Shown here in pieces: positions 23,304 to 35,439 of a stretch of 64,000 bases of DNA (positions are counted from its first letter, which is position 1; every line of letters begins with the position of its first letter). A program made the position numbers and the translations under genes. Location: NCBI RefSeq assembly GCF_049243985.1, contig NC_135375.1, positions 29,884,490 through 29,948,489 of the forward strand, written 5' to 3'. The DNA comes from Paroedura picta. Its lineage: Eukaryota > Chordata > Lepidosauria > Squamata > Gekkonidae. The notes below the pieces were generated by a model that made no database searches, was not told where the DNA came from, and saw nothing but the letters and a program-made list of their open reading frames with translations.

Positions 23304-24814
23304 CTATAGCGTGTTTTAACTGTAGCACTAATTTGTTTTCATTAACTGTAAGTGTCCTTGCACGCTCTCCAGCTGAAAGGCAAGATATAAATGTTATCAA
23401 AGAATAAAGCACACAAGTGTACAATATGTCAGTCCACCATCATTTTCATTTCTGGAAATTTCACTTGTCATTTTCTCAGTCAGCTGTTATCGTCTTGTGT
23501 ATTACAAGCAGCTTAGACACTAAGCTAGACATTAAGATGTCTCCAGTGTGCATGTGCATTTGGATTTAAGTAATCCACACTTATACTCAAAATGCCACAT
23601 TGGTTAATGCAGTTATTATAACTAATGCAAATTGGGGGGGGGGGAATAAAACTGTAGGCAATATTCAGAAATCTTTTAATCTGAACATTATTCTGGTGCA
23701 TGGCAGTATGGTTAAGAGTACAAGAGGATCTGAGAAGGGTGGAATTGAGGAGACAATGAAGCAGCAAGTAGGAGAATAAGAAAATTCCCAGTTAGAGGAG
23801 TTGGTCTTGCTCCAAAAAGGGTAGTGGTGTTTTTGATGTTTTTGTTTGCTCACTAGCTTGGGGAAGGCTTATATTTGAATTTATATAAGCACTGGTTTCT
23901 GTTTCTGTTTTCTGTGATATTGAATATGTGCAATCCTCCACACATGGCCAAATATTTGGTTTATACAAACTGGAAGGAAAATGCAGAAAATTATGTCAGC
24001 AATAGCCAGCACTACCAGATGCTTGGTGGTGGGGGATCCCACCCCATCAGGGGGCTTACAAACAGAGGCAGAATTTTGATTGCTCACACTGGATGACAGT
24101 TTGCATTTGTACCCACTATCTGCTTCCTTGTGTTGCCCAATTATTCCCTGCACCTACTTTGCAAATAAGAACTGTAACTTCTTATAAAGTTGGGATGGGA
24201 TGCTTTGTTATAGTAATGTGAAAACTCATAGGTTGGGAGATTTTGATAGCAAAGAAGTATTTTGATACGAAAGAGAAAGTGATTTTCACGTAACTGTTAC
24301 AACCACAGCTTTGCAAGAAAATTTACAGCCAGTGTAACTCAGCTCATCTCCACGGCTATTTTAGTAGACCTGTCAGAACAGCTGCCAGATGTGGATGACA
24401 GCTCAGGTATTTGATCTGGATGTCCCATATAATATGTTTGTCAAAGATTTGATCAATTTTATCATAGCAAAAGCTACCAAATCCATTGCCAATTAGACAG
24501 TAGACCAGATCATTATTTCGGCGTCTTAAGGGGCAGCAATGTTTCTGACAGACAGCTGAAACTGCTACAGAATCAAAAGAGAAGCCCTATTGTAGCTGAA
24601 CACAGAGAGCAAAGAGCTTTCACAAGGATACCACTGACATTCCAATGCAGGCTAGCATAATTTATAGGAAAGAGTCCAAAGCATGAGGTGCAAATCAGGG
24701 ATGTTCCGTCACCCACTGGGTTGACTCACATCCTGCTCACCAGTCACAATCAAGGAACCAATCATTTGCCCAGCTAGCCATGGGGGTCCAGTGAATATAT
24801 GTGTGCTTATGATA

Positions 24815-25100
24815 GAGCCTCTTGTGACGCAGTGTGGTAAGGCAGCAAACATGCAGTCTGAAAGCTCTGCTCATGAAGCTGGGAGTTCAATCCCAGCAGC
24901 CAGCTCACGGTTGACTCAGCCTTCCATCTTTCCAAAGTCGGTAAAATGAGTACCCAGCTTGCTGGGGGGTAAACGGTAATGACTGGGGAAGGCACTGGCA
25001 CACCACCCCATATTGAGTTTGCCATGAAAATGCTAGAGGGAGTCACCCCAAGGGTCAGACATGACCCGGTGCTTGCACAAGGGATACTTTTACCTTTACC
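24815..25100 (+). repeat. SINE family B, full length, sense
   Basis: Complete copy from GAGCCTCTTGTGACGCAGTG (A box) through GAGTTCAATCCCAGCAGCC (B box) to GGGTCAGACATGACCCGGTG and a TTTACCTTTACC tail. It abuts a BovB 3' end. Confidence 0.88.
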
Positions 25101-25125
25101 TTATTTGTATGATTATATTGCATTC

Positions 25126-25378
25126 TCAAAACTCAAATACTTTGGCCACCTCATGAGAAGGAAGGACTCCCTGGAGAAGAGCCTAATGCCGGGAGCGATT
25201 GAGGGCAAAAGAAGAAGGGGACGACAGAGAATGAGGTGGCTGGATGGAGTCACTGAAGCAGTCGGTGCTAACTTATATGGACTCCGGGGAATGGTAGAGG
25301 ACAGGAAGGCCTGGATGTTCATTGTCCATGGGGTCACGATGGGTTGGGCACGACTTCGCACCTAACAGCAACAACAAT
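25126..25378 (+). mobile_element. BovB (RTE) LINE 3' end, copy 1
   Basis: Encodes the last part of BovB ORF2: residues read YFGHLMRRKDSLEK, GRQRMRWLDGVTEA, then VEDRKAWMFIVHGV, ending in ARLRT and a stop near 25364, in one open frame. The 3' end GGGCACGACTTCGCACCTAA is followed by a short ACA-rich tail. 5'-truncated, as most copies are. Confidence 0.92.
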
Positions 25379-25644
25379 GGCGTTCTCATAGCCACACTGA
25401 CCCTGGCCACTCACATGTTGCCCCCACCGCCCCTCTGGCACCACTCTAATTGTTAAAAATCACAGAGTTAAAAAGAGGGGGAAATCCATTTTAAATTGGT
25501 ACTGGTTGCAGCTTTGGGTGTCCCTGTGGGCCTTTGCTGACTGCCCATGAACCTAGCTAATCTTGACATCTAGTCCTATCACACATAAGCCTGCTGACTG
25601 GGCAGGCACAGAAATAAGAAATGTATTAGATGCACTGTTTGTTT

Positions 25645-25775
25645 GTTTATTTATTTAATTTCTAGGCTCCCCCTCTCAAAAAAACGTCTCGGGGCAGCTT
25701 ACAATAGGAGAATAAATCTCATACAATAAAATGATAAAACATTAAAATTCTAAAAATTAACCTATATATACTCAT
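25645..25775 (-). mobile_element. LINE 3'-end fragment (L2/CR1-like), antisense
   Basis: Starts with a TTTATTTATTTAATTT tail, then CTCCCCCTCTCAAAAAAACG and GGGGCAGCTTACAATAGGAG, then an AATAAAA-rich stretch, the usual antisense of lizard L2/CR1-type 3' ends. Family not resolved. Confidence 0.45.
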
Positions 25776-25914
25776 TTGCTTTGTCACTTAAACTTTCCCC
25801 ACGGGCCTGATTTAAGACAAATAGTTGGCCTGAGCCAGATGAGGAAAGTGGCACAGGGTAAACCTGGGCAAGGGATGTGGGAGCATTAGATGGTAAAGTG
25901 TGACCTTAGCCTCA

Positions 25915-26778
25915 AGGATGATCTTAATAGGCTCAAGAAGTAGGCTAAACTGAATAAATTGAAGTTCAATAGGGACAAATGTAAAGTTCTTCATTTAGGT
26001 AGGAAAAATAAAATACACCAATATAGGATGGGGGAGACTTGTCTTGGCAGTAACAAGTGTGAAAAGGATCTAGCAGTCTTAGTAGACCACACATTGAACA
26101 TGAGTCAACAGTGTGACTCAGTGGCTAAAAGGCAAATGGGATTTTGGGCTGTATCAAACGGAGTATCGTGTCCAGATCACAGGAGGTGATGGTACCGCTT
26201 TACTCTGCTCTGGTTCGGCCTTACTTGGAGTACTGTGTTCAGTTTTGGGCACCCCAGTTGAAGAAGGATGTAGACAAACTGGAGCGTGTCCAGAGGAGGG
26301 CAACAAAGATGGTGAGAGGTTTGGAGACCAAGATGTATGAAGAAAGGTTGGGGGAGCTTGGTCTGTTTAGCCTGGAGAGGAGACGACTGAGAGGGGATTT
26401 GATAACCATATTCAAGTATTTAAAAGGCTGCCATGGAGCAGAGTTATTCTCTCTTGCCCCAGAGGGACGGACCAGAACCAATGAGATGAAATTAATTCAA
26501 AAGAAATTCCGTCTCAACGTCCGGAAGAAGTTCCTGACAGTTAGAGCAGTTTCTCAGTGGAACAGGCTTCCTTGGGAGGTGGTGGGTTCTCCATCTTTGG
26601 AGATTTTTAAACAGAGGCTGGATAACCATCTGACAGAGAGGCTGATTCTGTGAAGGCTCAAGGGGGTGGCAGGTTACAGTGGATGAGCGATAGGGTTGTG
26701 AGTGTCCTGCATAGTGCAGGGGGTTGGACTAGATGACCTAGGAGGTTCCTTCCAACTCTATTATTCTATGATTCTATG
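25915..26778 (+). mobile_element. CR1 LINE 3' portion (ORF2 C-terminus, 3' UTR and tail)
   Basis: Encodes the C-terminal part of CR1 ORF2: FNRDKCKVLHLGR, CEKDLAVLVDHTLNMSQQC, then [42 protein letters not shown], and [13 protein letters not shown], ending near 26653. One frameshift near 26150 splits it into two open frames, and the last 169 codons are uninterrupted. The 3' UTR has GGGTTGGACTAGATGACCTA and ends TTATTCTATGATTCTATG, the CR1 octamer tail. 5'-truncated, moderately young. Confidence 0.93.
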
Positions 26779-26919
26779 AGACAAACCAGTCAGGGACTTT
26801 CTTTGTTTGTAAGCAATGGAGTTCAGTCAAAATAAGTACTCCTGGGTGATCATGTTCATGTCAAAGTTCTTGGCACACTTGGTCCAGATAGTCAATTTGA
26901 CAACCTTGATTAAGTTTGT

Positions 26920-26998
26920 TTCTCAAGCCAGTACAATACCAGCAGTTGCCAGGCTGTTAGTTTTGATCTACTGCAATTTCCTCTATGGTTAGTAATGT
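26920..26998 (+). mobile_element. LINE reverse-transcriptase scrap (L2/CR1 group)
   Basis: A short stretch reads LLVLIYCNFLYG in one frame, reminiscent of the YCNSLLYG segment after the RT domain of L2/CR1-type LINEs. Isolated and weak. Confidence 0.3.
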
Positions 26999-27477
26999 AA
27001 CAAGAAAGTCCTAAATATATCACTGAAAATATTAAATGGTTTCTGTAGTTGTAAACCTTAACATAACAATTTTAGCATAAGATAAATCATACACTCCTGC
27101 AGTACCTATGAGGATAATAAAAGCAGCACAATGAGACCAGACACAACCAGGAGGGAGAGTTTCACATGCCAGGGGAATCCCAGCCATATAGAAAAAATGA
27201 GATTTCAAATTAATCTCAGAAAAGAGGGAATATATAATTATACAGAAAAGATACTACCCCATTCAGTTTCAACAAATCCTTTCAGCATGAGAATAATGTA
27301 ATCCCAGGCTCTAAAGGGAAGCAAGTGTCTTATAAAAGGTAGGAAACTGAGGTTTCTCAGTCTTTCCTTGTTCCCCTGAGGAATTTGTCTCATTGCGATA
27401 GATTACAAAGAGGCTGGTGGAGACAGAAGCAGAGCTCCCTCCCTTGCCACTTCTTCCTGAGAATTGCAAAAACAGTG

Positions 27478-27581
27478 GGAAGGAAGGAAGGAAGGAAGGA
27501 AGGAAGGAAGGAAGGAAGGAAGGAAGGAAGGAAGGAAGGAAGGAAGGAAGGAAGGAAGGAAGGAAGGAAGGAAGGAAGGAA
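27478..27581 (+). repeat. (GGAA)26 microsatellite
   Basis: Twenty-six perfect GGAA units immediately left of an antisense SINE A copy, at the place where other copies carry a (GAA)n tail. It appears to be an expanded, altered SINE tail. Confidence 0.97.
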
Positions 27582-27786
27582 GAAGAGCTGTTTTGTTGTA
27601 CCCTGCTTTTTACTATCCAAAGAAGTCTCAAAGCAGTTTATAATCACTTACCCTTCCTCTTCCCACAATAGACACTCTGAGAGAATTGTGACTGGCCCAA
27701 GGTCAACCACTTGGCTTCATGTGGAGGAGTAGGGAATCAAACCTGATTAGAGGCTGCCGTTGTTCACCATTACACCAAGCTACCAC
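27582..27786 (-). repeat. SINE family A, antisense
   Basis: CCCTGCTTTTTACTATCCAA, AAAGAAGTCTCAAAGCAGTT, GACTGGCCCAAGGTCAACCA and CCATTACACCAAGCTACCA are in family order. The centre is shortened by loss of part of the block near CTCTCAGCC. Confidence 0.7.
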
Positions 27787-28104
27787 TTGAATTGTAGCTA
27801 TTTCAGAAAGATAAACAGAAGAATAAACCTTTTATTATATCCTCCACACCTTCATTGCAAGGAACACAAAGATGTTGGCAAAAATGGCAGCCCTAGGACA
27901 GGTTCTCCCAACTTCTCGATCTATTACTCCATGCCTTGATGCCATTATATGATACATTTCCTCACCAGTGGGAGCCAACAATTTCAAAGTGCAAGGAATA
28001 AGAACACTGACACATTCATATTTCATATCATCTTTGGCTTCGTAATTGTTTAACAACTGGCAGGATGACAACATTTCTACCATCCTGGTTCCCAAGGTAA
28101 TATG

Positions 28105-28445
28105 TTAGTTTATTTTAGACAGTTTATATATTGACTTTACACCTTCCCAGGTTCCCAAATGCAGCTAACAATTCAAAATGAAAAGTACACAACAATTAAA
28201 AACCGGTTAAAATATCAATGACAATAAGATAAAACAAAGCAAAGGCAGTGATCTGCTACCCCTTTATTTTACTCCGCTGAACCTCAAAAGTCTTCTGGGA
28301 TAGGAACATCTTCGGTTTGGACAGGAATTGTTCTGATCTCATCTTCTGGGGGGAAAGTGCACCATAGTCTGAAAGCAGTTGCTGAGAAGGTTCTCCTGTG
28401 CATTCAGTTAACAGCAGCTTGGATAGGACTGGTTCCCATTAAAAA
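28105..28445 (-). mobile_element. LINE family D-like fragment, antisense
   Basis: AT-rich 3' tail region (TTTATTTTAGACAGTTTATA), then AATAAGATAAAAC, GGGGAAAGTGCACCATAG, and GAAAGCAGTTGCTGAGAAGG, resembling the layout at 33945-34620. Diverged. Confidence 0.4.
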
Positions 28446-29061
28446 AAACTGCATTTGTTGACCTCTGAGCTTGGGCAAATGGATACAGACAGGTTGATAT
28501 GAGCTACATCTATGCTACATGTAATAACCCATGCTATTAATTTGAGAGCAGAAATTGAAAACTTAATCCAAAGGAAGAGGGGTCAGTCACAGGGAGAAGG
28601 ATGTAGACTCTTATGCAGGTCAGTTTTGTACTCTAAATTATGCTGCAATTTGAACATCAGACACCAACACAATGGCCATTGTTCTTTAGCATAATAAGAA
28701 AATCCCTAGAGAATCAAGCGTGTTTTGAAAGTAAGGCTGTACTTCAAGAACAATGCCCATGTACTTTGCAATCCTTATCATTCTGCAAGGCCATTGACTG
28801 GCTACAATTATATTACCTGGTTCATTTTCAAATAAACACAATTATGAAAGCATTTGTCAACCTAGAAATAAATGGAAAGTCACAGAAAGCCTTTGTTCCA
28901 TTGGCTAAAACAGATGAGGTAGCACATCTGGAAACATCTGGAGAATGAGACATTTGTCTACACACTACATGTAGCAACTAAAACAAAGTGTCTATGAATG
29001 AACTCAACCTTGATATATTACTAAAAATGCAGAATCCCAAGGAAAATTTCAGTAATCCAAA

Positions 29062-29140
29062 GGATAGAAACCCAGAATCTTAGAGCTAGAAGGGTCCAAA
29101 GAGGCCATCTAGCTCAAGGCAGGATCAGCTTAAAGCATCC
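29062..29140 (-). mobile_element. CR1-like 3' end, antisense, old
   Basis: CAGAATCTTAGAGCTAGAAG followed by GGTCC and GGCCATCTAGCTCAA parallels the antisense CR1 start at 2692 (AGAATCATAGAGTTGGAAGG, CATCTAGTCCAA), with many changes. Confidence 0.5.
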
Positions 29141-31487
29141 ACGCATAGGAGCTTGGTCCTTTCATGTGCATCTGTCATCCAGCTGAAGATTTAGGGCACC
29201 ATCATAATCTATGGGATTTGGGTCAATGCGACCATGAGGCATCCACCAATGTTCCCCTCAAAATGAAATGTGGGAGAATTAGTAAAAAGCCAAGCAAGTT
29301 CCCTACTTAAAAACATACTTCTTAGAACTGAAATATCTAAATCATGTCGCACATTAGAGACAAGTGATAGAGGCAAGAGTAACATTGGGAGTGATAACAA
29401 AACAAAACAAAAATGCACAAGATTAAATTAAAGGTGTTCAGCAAGGAAATGATGATTTTTTAAAATTAAAATCCAGGGAGATAAAATGGGTTATGAAGCA
29501 AAAAGAATTTATCCTTAGAATAAGAATTCAACTCCCAAAATGTTTTGTTTATAGATATCGATAAACCACCAGTGCATTAGGGAGACATCAGGTAATGAAT
29601 GCAATAAACAACGACTGATGTGTTTAAGGAATTGCGCTTTCTCAAGAAGACTATGGGGCATACCAAAGGTCTAACAGAATGATATAAAAGAGTGACATTC
29701 ATGGGATAGGAAGAAGGATAGAATTTGTTTAACAAAAATAATGGAAGGCCGTCGTCTTTTATTCAAAGACAACATGGAGTACAGGTGAGTTTACTTAATT
29801 ATTAGGACTCTTATACTAAGATTTGTCTTTCAGTATACAAAAAACTTTGATCCTAGAGCTATAACTTTCAGGTTTTGTTCCATCGAGAACAGCTATTTGA
29901 CTTTTCTGGGAATTAGTCTTGATAAAATCATGGGAAATAAAATCCTACTTTGGAATAGAATCAGAGTCCAGTAGCACCTTTTTGATACATAATTTTATCG
30001 GCTTTTTTTTTGCAGCGCTCCCTTTGGTGTAACCCCTTTCAGTCCCTACTATAATAGTTTAAACCTGTTTCTTAGACTTTTTTTTGCATAAAATCTCCAA
30101 ATCTTCTTTGATAAAGAAATATAATATTACTTCTGTGAATATTATCATAGTCCTTGTCAATCATTACCAAGGATGGTTTCTGTGACACCTCCATATGTCA
30201 TGTTGCAATATACTGCATTTTCCTTCATGATGGGATTCTTCATTTCTGAATCAGCTTTTCTGACCAGCTTGAAAACATGTTCAGGGGTCCATCTGGAATT
30301 CAAACCTGAGATGTAGCATGCAGTTAAGTGTGTATTCTAATAGTCTAATCTTCACAGGGGATATGGTGTGACGATATATGTTGCTTTTCCCCATGGAAAA
30401 CAATTTGGAGGTTGGCCCAGTATTCACACTTCATATAGAATTGTATTCTAAATATGAATCCCATCAAGTTTCCTTCTGATACGTCAACTTTCAGAGGCAT
30501 TATCAAAAGACAGACACCCGGAAAGCTAAACCACATGAATGAAAGCACAGGTTTCACTGCATTCAGCCAGCTCCGTGTCTTCTCACAAGGCAGCTGAATA
30601 TTTCACACAGCACCATGTAAGAGCTTGGGCTTTCAGGAGGATATCACAAGATTGTTCTTTGAACGGAAGCAAATAGGTTGACCTCTGTGCTCTTATTTAT
30701 CCTACTCTTTTTCCATAAGAAAGGAATTAATCCAGGTGCAGAATATCTCAAACCAGCCCATGCTAATGGATTGTCTGAGAAAATGAATGTGCAGACGGGA
30801 GGGACTTGTTCAGCTCTGTCTCTTCTGTCTCTTTAAGTCATGCAACCAAAGTAAAATGGACTAGAAAGAGTTCCAGTGTGCTATAGCTTTATCGCTGCCT
30901 GCAGAAACGTTTGTGTGCGTTTTACCACCTGCTAAGTAATCATTTAAACCTTCTGTCTAAAGAAGAAACACCTTGCCTGTAAAAACAAAACAAAATCCTT
31001 CCTCAGCATTTCTTCCCATTTTTCAAGACCTTTCTCTCCTCGTAATAATCTTACCTTCCAGTTGGTACAATGCCCTCTCATGGCCTTTACAGTATTCTTT
31101 TAATTAGGTCGCTATACCATCTCATTTAAAATAAGCCGAACAAACGTGGCAAAGGATGTAAATATGCAGAGTGAGATCTCACAGCCTGTCTAAAAACAGA
31201 TATTTCAAAGTCATTATCCAAGGCCTCGCTGGGAAAAGGCCAGTCCTCTGGATTCCCAAAACTTTGAGACAGCAGGCAATGGAGACATCGCCCTTGAGTC
31301 CTTCTACTCAGGCAAGGGAGACCACAGTCTTGGCAGAATGCCCCCTCCAGTCTTCCATGCTGTTCCCAAGGGTAGCACTCCAGAACCGTTCTTGAGGTGG
31401 CGAGTGAGGTATAAAAGAAAGGGGGAGTTGGGAAAGATCCCTTCTCTTAGCAGCAGTCTACTTACAGTACTTGGAATCTAACAATCA
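29141..31487. other. unassigned AT-rich intergenic sequence
   Basis: Over 2 kb without a recognised gene. The only repeat noted is a scrap of the foldback family (AGAGTCCAGTAGCACCTTT at 29965). Confidence 0.45.
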
Positions 31488-31761
31488 AGAGCCAGCTTGG
31501 TGTAGTGGTTAAGAGCAGCGGGTTCTGATCTGGCAAGCTGGCAGAGAAGGGGGGTTGATTCCCCGTTCCTCCACATGCAACCAGCTGGGTGACCTTGGGC
31601 TCATCATAGCCCTAATAGTGCTGCTCTCACAGAGCAGTAACATCAGGGATCTCTCAGCCCCACCTACCTTACAGGGTGTCAGTTGTGGGGAGAGGAAGGC
31701 AAGCTGCTTTGAGACTTCTACTGGTAAAGAAAAGCGGCATATAAGAACCAATTCTTCTTCT
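31488..31761 (+). repeat. SINE family A, full length, sense
   Basis: AGAGCCAGCTTGGTGTAGTG head with A box, GGGTGACCTTGGGCTCATCA, CAGGGTGTCAGTTGTGGGG, AAGCTGCTTTGAGACTTC, then AAAAGCGGCATATAAGAACC and a short TTC tail. Confidence 0.85.
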
Positions 31762-32179
31762 GTTATAGTGTTTGTTTGTTTCAATGGGTTTCGAAAGAGG
31801 TAGCTTAGGACTGGAGCTGGCCCCACATTTATTCTGGCGCCTCAGGTGAAAAATGCAAGTGGAAACTCTAACATTTCTTTAAAAATACCTCTACACCAGT
31901 TTTTGAAAATCATTTAGAACACTTAGAATAGCCAGAGACAGAGGAATTTGTCCTTGTGCCAATCTAACCGCCAATCGAATAAACTAAACACAAAACAACT
32001 CCTAAATGCAGGCTGAAGTTTTTAAAATGTCCTTTGCAACACTAATGTGTTTTTTACGTGGGTCTTTCTTGGAAGATTTGCTGGGCAGCAGCTGCATTAC
32101 CAATTCCGTTGGAATACAGAAGCCATCAGGATGTTGACCAGTGGAAACGGGAAGGAGCATATCTTCCAGTTTGGTATTC

Positions 32180-32207
32180 TCAATATCTTCAATATTGAAG
32201 ATATTGA
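32180..32207. repeat. 28-bp perfect AT-rich palindrome
   Basis: Fourteen bases (TCAATATCTTCAAT) are followed directly by their complement. The 10-mer CCAGTTTGGT stands on both sides, at 32165-32174 and 32219-32228, the second inside the SINE A head. Confidence 0.8.
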
Positions 32208-32217
32208 AGATATTGAG

Positions 32218-32490
32218 TGCCAGTTTGGTGGTTAAGAGTGTGGACTTCTAATCTGGCATGCCGGGTTCGATTCTGCGCTCTCCCACATGCAATCAGCTGG
32301 GTGACCTTGGGCTCGCCACAGCACTGATAAAACTGTTCTGACCAAGCAGCAATATCAGGGCTCTCTCAGCCTCACCTGCCTCACAGGTTGTCTGTTGTGG
32401 GGAGATGAAAGGGAAGGAGAAGGTAAGCCGCTTTGAGACTCCTTCGGGTAGAGAAAAGCGGCATATAAGAACCAACTCTTCTTCTTCTTC
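32218..32490 (+). repeat. SINE family A, sense
   Basis: Head slightly shortened (GCCAGTTTGGTGGTTAAGAG), B box GCCGGGTTCGATTCTG well preserved, GGGTGACCTTGGGCTCGCCA, and AAAAGCGGCATATAAGAACC with a (CTT)n tail. It lies directly after a 28-bp perfect palindrome. Confidence 0.87.
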
Positions 32491-33944
32491 CAGTGCATAA
32501 AGAGGCCCTCTAGCCCCTGACAGGCAGGATTTTTATGGTGTTTCCTCCTTTAAGGCCCCACCTAGACTGAGACTGGGGCATGGAAAGGCCTGCCTTATCC
32601 AATAAGAATCTATAAATTGTTAACACATCCCTCAGAAGCCTTTCTCAGCATATCCCCAACCTTTGGGGCATGAAATGGGTTGTGACCCGAGAAAGGGTCT
32701 TCCCTGTGTAATTTCCTCCTTGTTGAATTTCGGGGCTCCAGTGGAAACTTCGCTTATTACCAACGCGGCATGCATTGGGAGGAGGTATCTGTCTTCTACT
32801 GATGCTTTTAGCTGAATTCTGGCTTGCTGATTTCATTTCTTTCTCCTTTTGACCTTGTCAGTCTATCCATGTTCCTTTCGTCTTTGGGCACAACCTCAAA
32901 AACTCATGAGATGCTAGGCAGGGTAGATATATATTTAAATAAATAAAACATTGCCATGAGTGTATCCATAATAAGTCTTCCATGGCCACTGGCGAAGCTG
33001 CTTGGGTGTTCAGCCATTAAAAAAAAAAAACAATTGTCAGCCCACAAAACCGATGGGCAGAGACGCTATCAGTGGAAAGGGTTTGCACTGAGAAGGGCTA
33101 GGCAGCACTTTTGAGACATCTGTCAAGTAGAAGGCCATTTGTGTGACAGCTGAGTATGCAAATGGCATATAAAAATAAGAAGTAAGTGATACATGAGTCG
33201 TACTGGGGGCATGCAGCTAGCCATAATTTGCTGCTCTTCAAAGTATGTCAAACTTTGCTTCATGACAGGACCCGACATGCTAGGCAATGAGAAAACGTCC
33301 TTGCAGTCAGACAATCGCTCCTGTCTTCCATTTTCCCAGTGTTCAAACTTCAGCAGTAACCTTGGACACTCAATGTCCCTTCTAACCTACGGTTTCCCCT
33401 GCCCACCAGCAAGTGTTTTTTGATGTGCTACTTCCTGCCAATCCTACGTAGTGAGTAATCTTAGCCCACATTTCTCCCCAATGGGAACCCCAAGCAACTT
33501 ACAAAGAAAGAGACTTTTAAACAAGTCTACCTAAAACACAGCATCAGAAACTAATGAAAGGCAGAAAGCAAAGAAGACATCTTGAATTGGTGTCAACCAA
33601 GCCACAGGCAATAGTTCACAGGCTAAGGGCCAAGAACCCTTTGACTTGTGTACCTCTGACAACATCCAGCTTTTAAATATTTGCAACAAGAGAAAGAGAA
33701 ACACTCTGCCTAGATATTTCAGGCTGACAGCCATTCCCGTGGCTGTTTGATTCATGTCGCACATATAGGGGCCCATGCTTCCAGGGGACCTGCACAGTGC
33801 CAACCCCCCCCCCCCATGGATCATGGCTATACCCTTGCCTCCCCACCATTTCCCTCAGAATGATAGCCCTTTCCTCTGGGGGAGGGCTTCACACCCAGTC
33901 TGGCTGCTCCCACCACAGTTGCAATCTGCTACGGCCCCACAAAT
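32491..33944. other. unassigned intergenic sequence
   Basis: Unique-looking, with A12 near 33019 and C12 at 33804-33815. The region 33440-33520 resembles an antisense LINE tail (GGGAACCCCAAGCAACTTAC) but is too short to place. Confidence 0.4.
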
Positions 33945-34620
33945 CCTTAAATAAAATTTTATTTGTATTCCACCTATTCCAGGTGGGCTCACGTCAGTTT
34001 AAAACAGCTATAATAAAACATTTTATACCACTAAAATAATAACAACTGTCTCCTTTAAGAATGTGCCCCTCTGAGGGTGGCACAGAGCTTGGAGGGGCTG
34101 TCTAACTGAGGCTGGCTTTTGGGCAGGTAGGTTATTCTTCAGGCCTCAGCAATTTTACAGGCTCTCTAGAGTTGTTTGAGATCCCAGAGGGCACTGATCT
34201 CTTCAGATAGAATGTTCCAGCAGACTGAGATGAGGACTGGAAAGGCCCTGGTCTTGACCAAGCCCAATTTTATATCCTTGGAGCTGGGGACTCTGGCTGC
34301 TAGAACATATTTTGGCTGCTAGACCTTAATGTTCTCTGGGGGGCCTAGTGGAAAAGGCAGTCCCAAAGATGCAGGGGTCCCAGACTGTTAAACCTTTTGA
34401 ATATGATAGACAGAACTTTGAACCCAGTTCAGCCTCTAATCTGGAGCCAGTGCAGTTGGGAGAGCAGAGGTGTAATATGAGTGCTCCATGCGGTCTTCAT
34501 TAGGCTCCAGCTGCTGCACTGTACACCAGTCAGAATTTCCAGAGCAACTTCAAGGGCAGCCCTACGTAGAACAAGCTACAGAACTCTAATCTGGAGCTGA
34601 CCATTGCATGTCTCACCACT
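33945..34620 (-). mobile_element. LINE family D, longest fragment, antisense
   Basis: About 675 bp beginning with an AATAAAATTTTATTTGTATT tail and running through GCTCACGTCAGTTTAAAACA, GGAATG-like TAGAATGTTCCAGCAGACTG, AAAGGCCCTGGTCTTGACCA, TGGAGCCAGTGCAGTTGGGA, CAAGGGCAGCCCTACGTAGA. Shared blocks tie it to 17.7-18.0, 19.5 and 28.1 kb. No open reading frame survives. Confidence 0.6.
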
Positions 34621-35439
34621 GCATAGACGTAAAACAGAATCTTTAGAAAGGAAATAGGGCTGCATTATATGCATTATCTCCCCCACTGTAAATTTTTATC
34701 TCACTTTAACTGAATACTACATAGTATTCATGTAAGTAACATTTCTTACATTGTTTAACATGCCGTGTTCCATCCTTATGCCTTGTCTCATATCTCTGCA
34801 ATCCCAGCCCTCCTGCACTGATTATCAGATGTTTCCTCATCGCATTGATTGCGCTGACTTCCGTTACCTTGTCTGCCGTGGGTCTCAGTGAGAAATAGCA
34901 TGAATTTTAAAAAGGCTGGAACTTTTCCAAAACAAAGGTGACTTGAATGTCATCCGGCACATCGATCACCTTTTCATTTCACCCTTTGATGAGATCAGGG
35001 TGACATGTGTGGTTCTTTTCTCTACGTTGTCCTGACAACAATTCTGTGCAGTAGATAGGATGAGAGAACACAACTAGCCCAAGACTACCTTTTGAGCCCC
35101 ATGCCTGTGGGGGAATCGGAACCCATGTCTCCCCCGTTTCAGTAAAAAATCACAAATCTGGGGATTACCAGAGGGCAGCCTGGCTTAGCTTCCTGTTTTT
35201 CTCCATTCAAAGGAAAACCAGCCCCTCCCCACAAACCAGCCTAAATAATTCAGACTGATGCACCACAGAAAGTACCTCCAGATACCTCAAGCAAGTGATC
35301 CAAGACACACACAAGATAGGAATAGAGAAGGTGGCTTTGTGTTCGTATCAGTCCAGTGTAACTGCCCAACACAACATGATATTGGTCTCAACTATAAATC
35401 TGGAATGGAAAAATCTCTTATCTTAATATTTCTAGTAAG

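Larger units (their letters stand above)
19591..24814. other. intergenic, unassigned outside listed repeats
   Basis: Contains a 182-codon minus-strand frame (19602-20150) with no recognised domain, partly adjoining LINE sequence, plus C9 (21901-21909) and G11 (23634-23644) runs. Nothing else could be supported. Confidence 0.4.

Noticed and set aside
26144-26653. 169-codon open frame as a possible host gene
   Set aside because: It is the C-terminus of CR1 ORF2, followed by the CR1 3' UTR and octamer tail.
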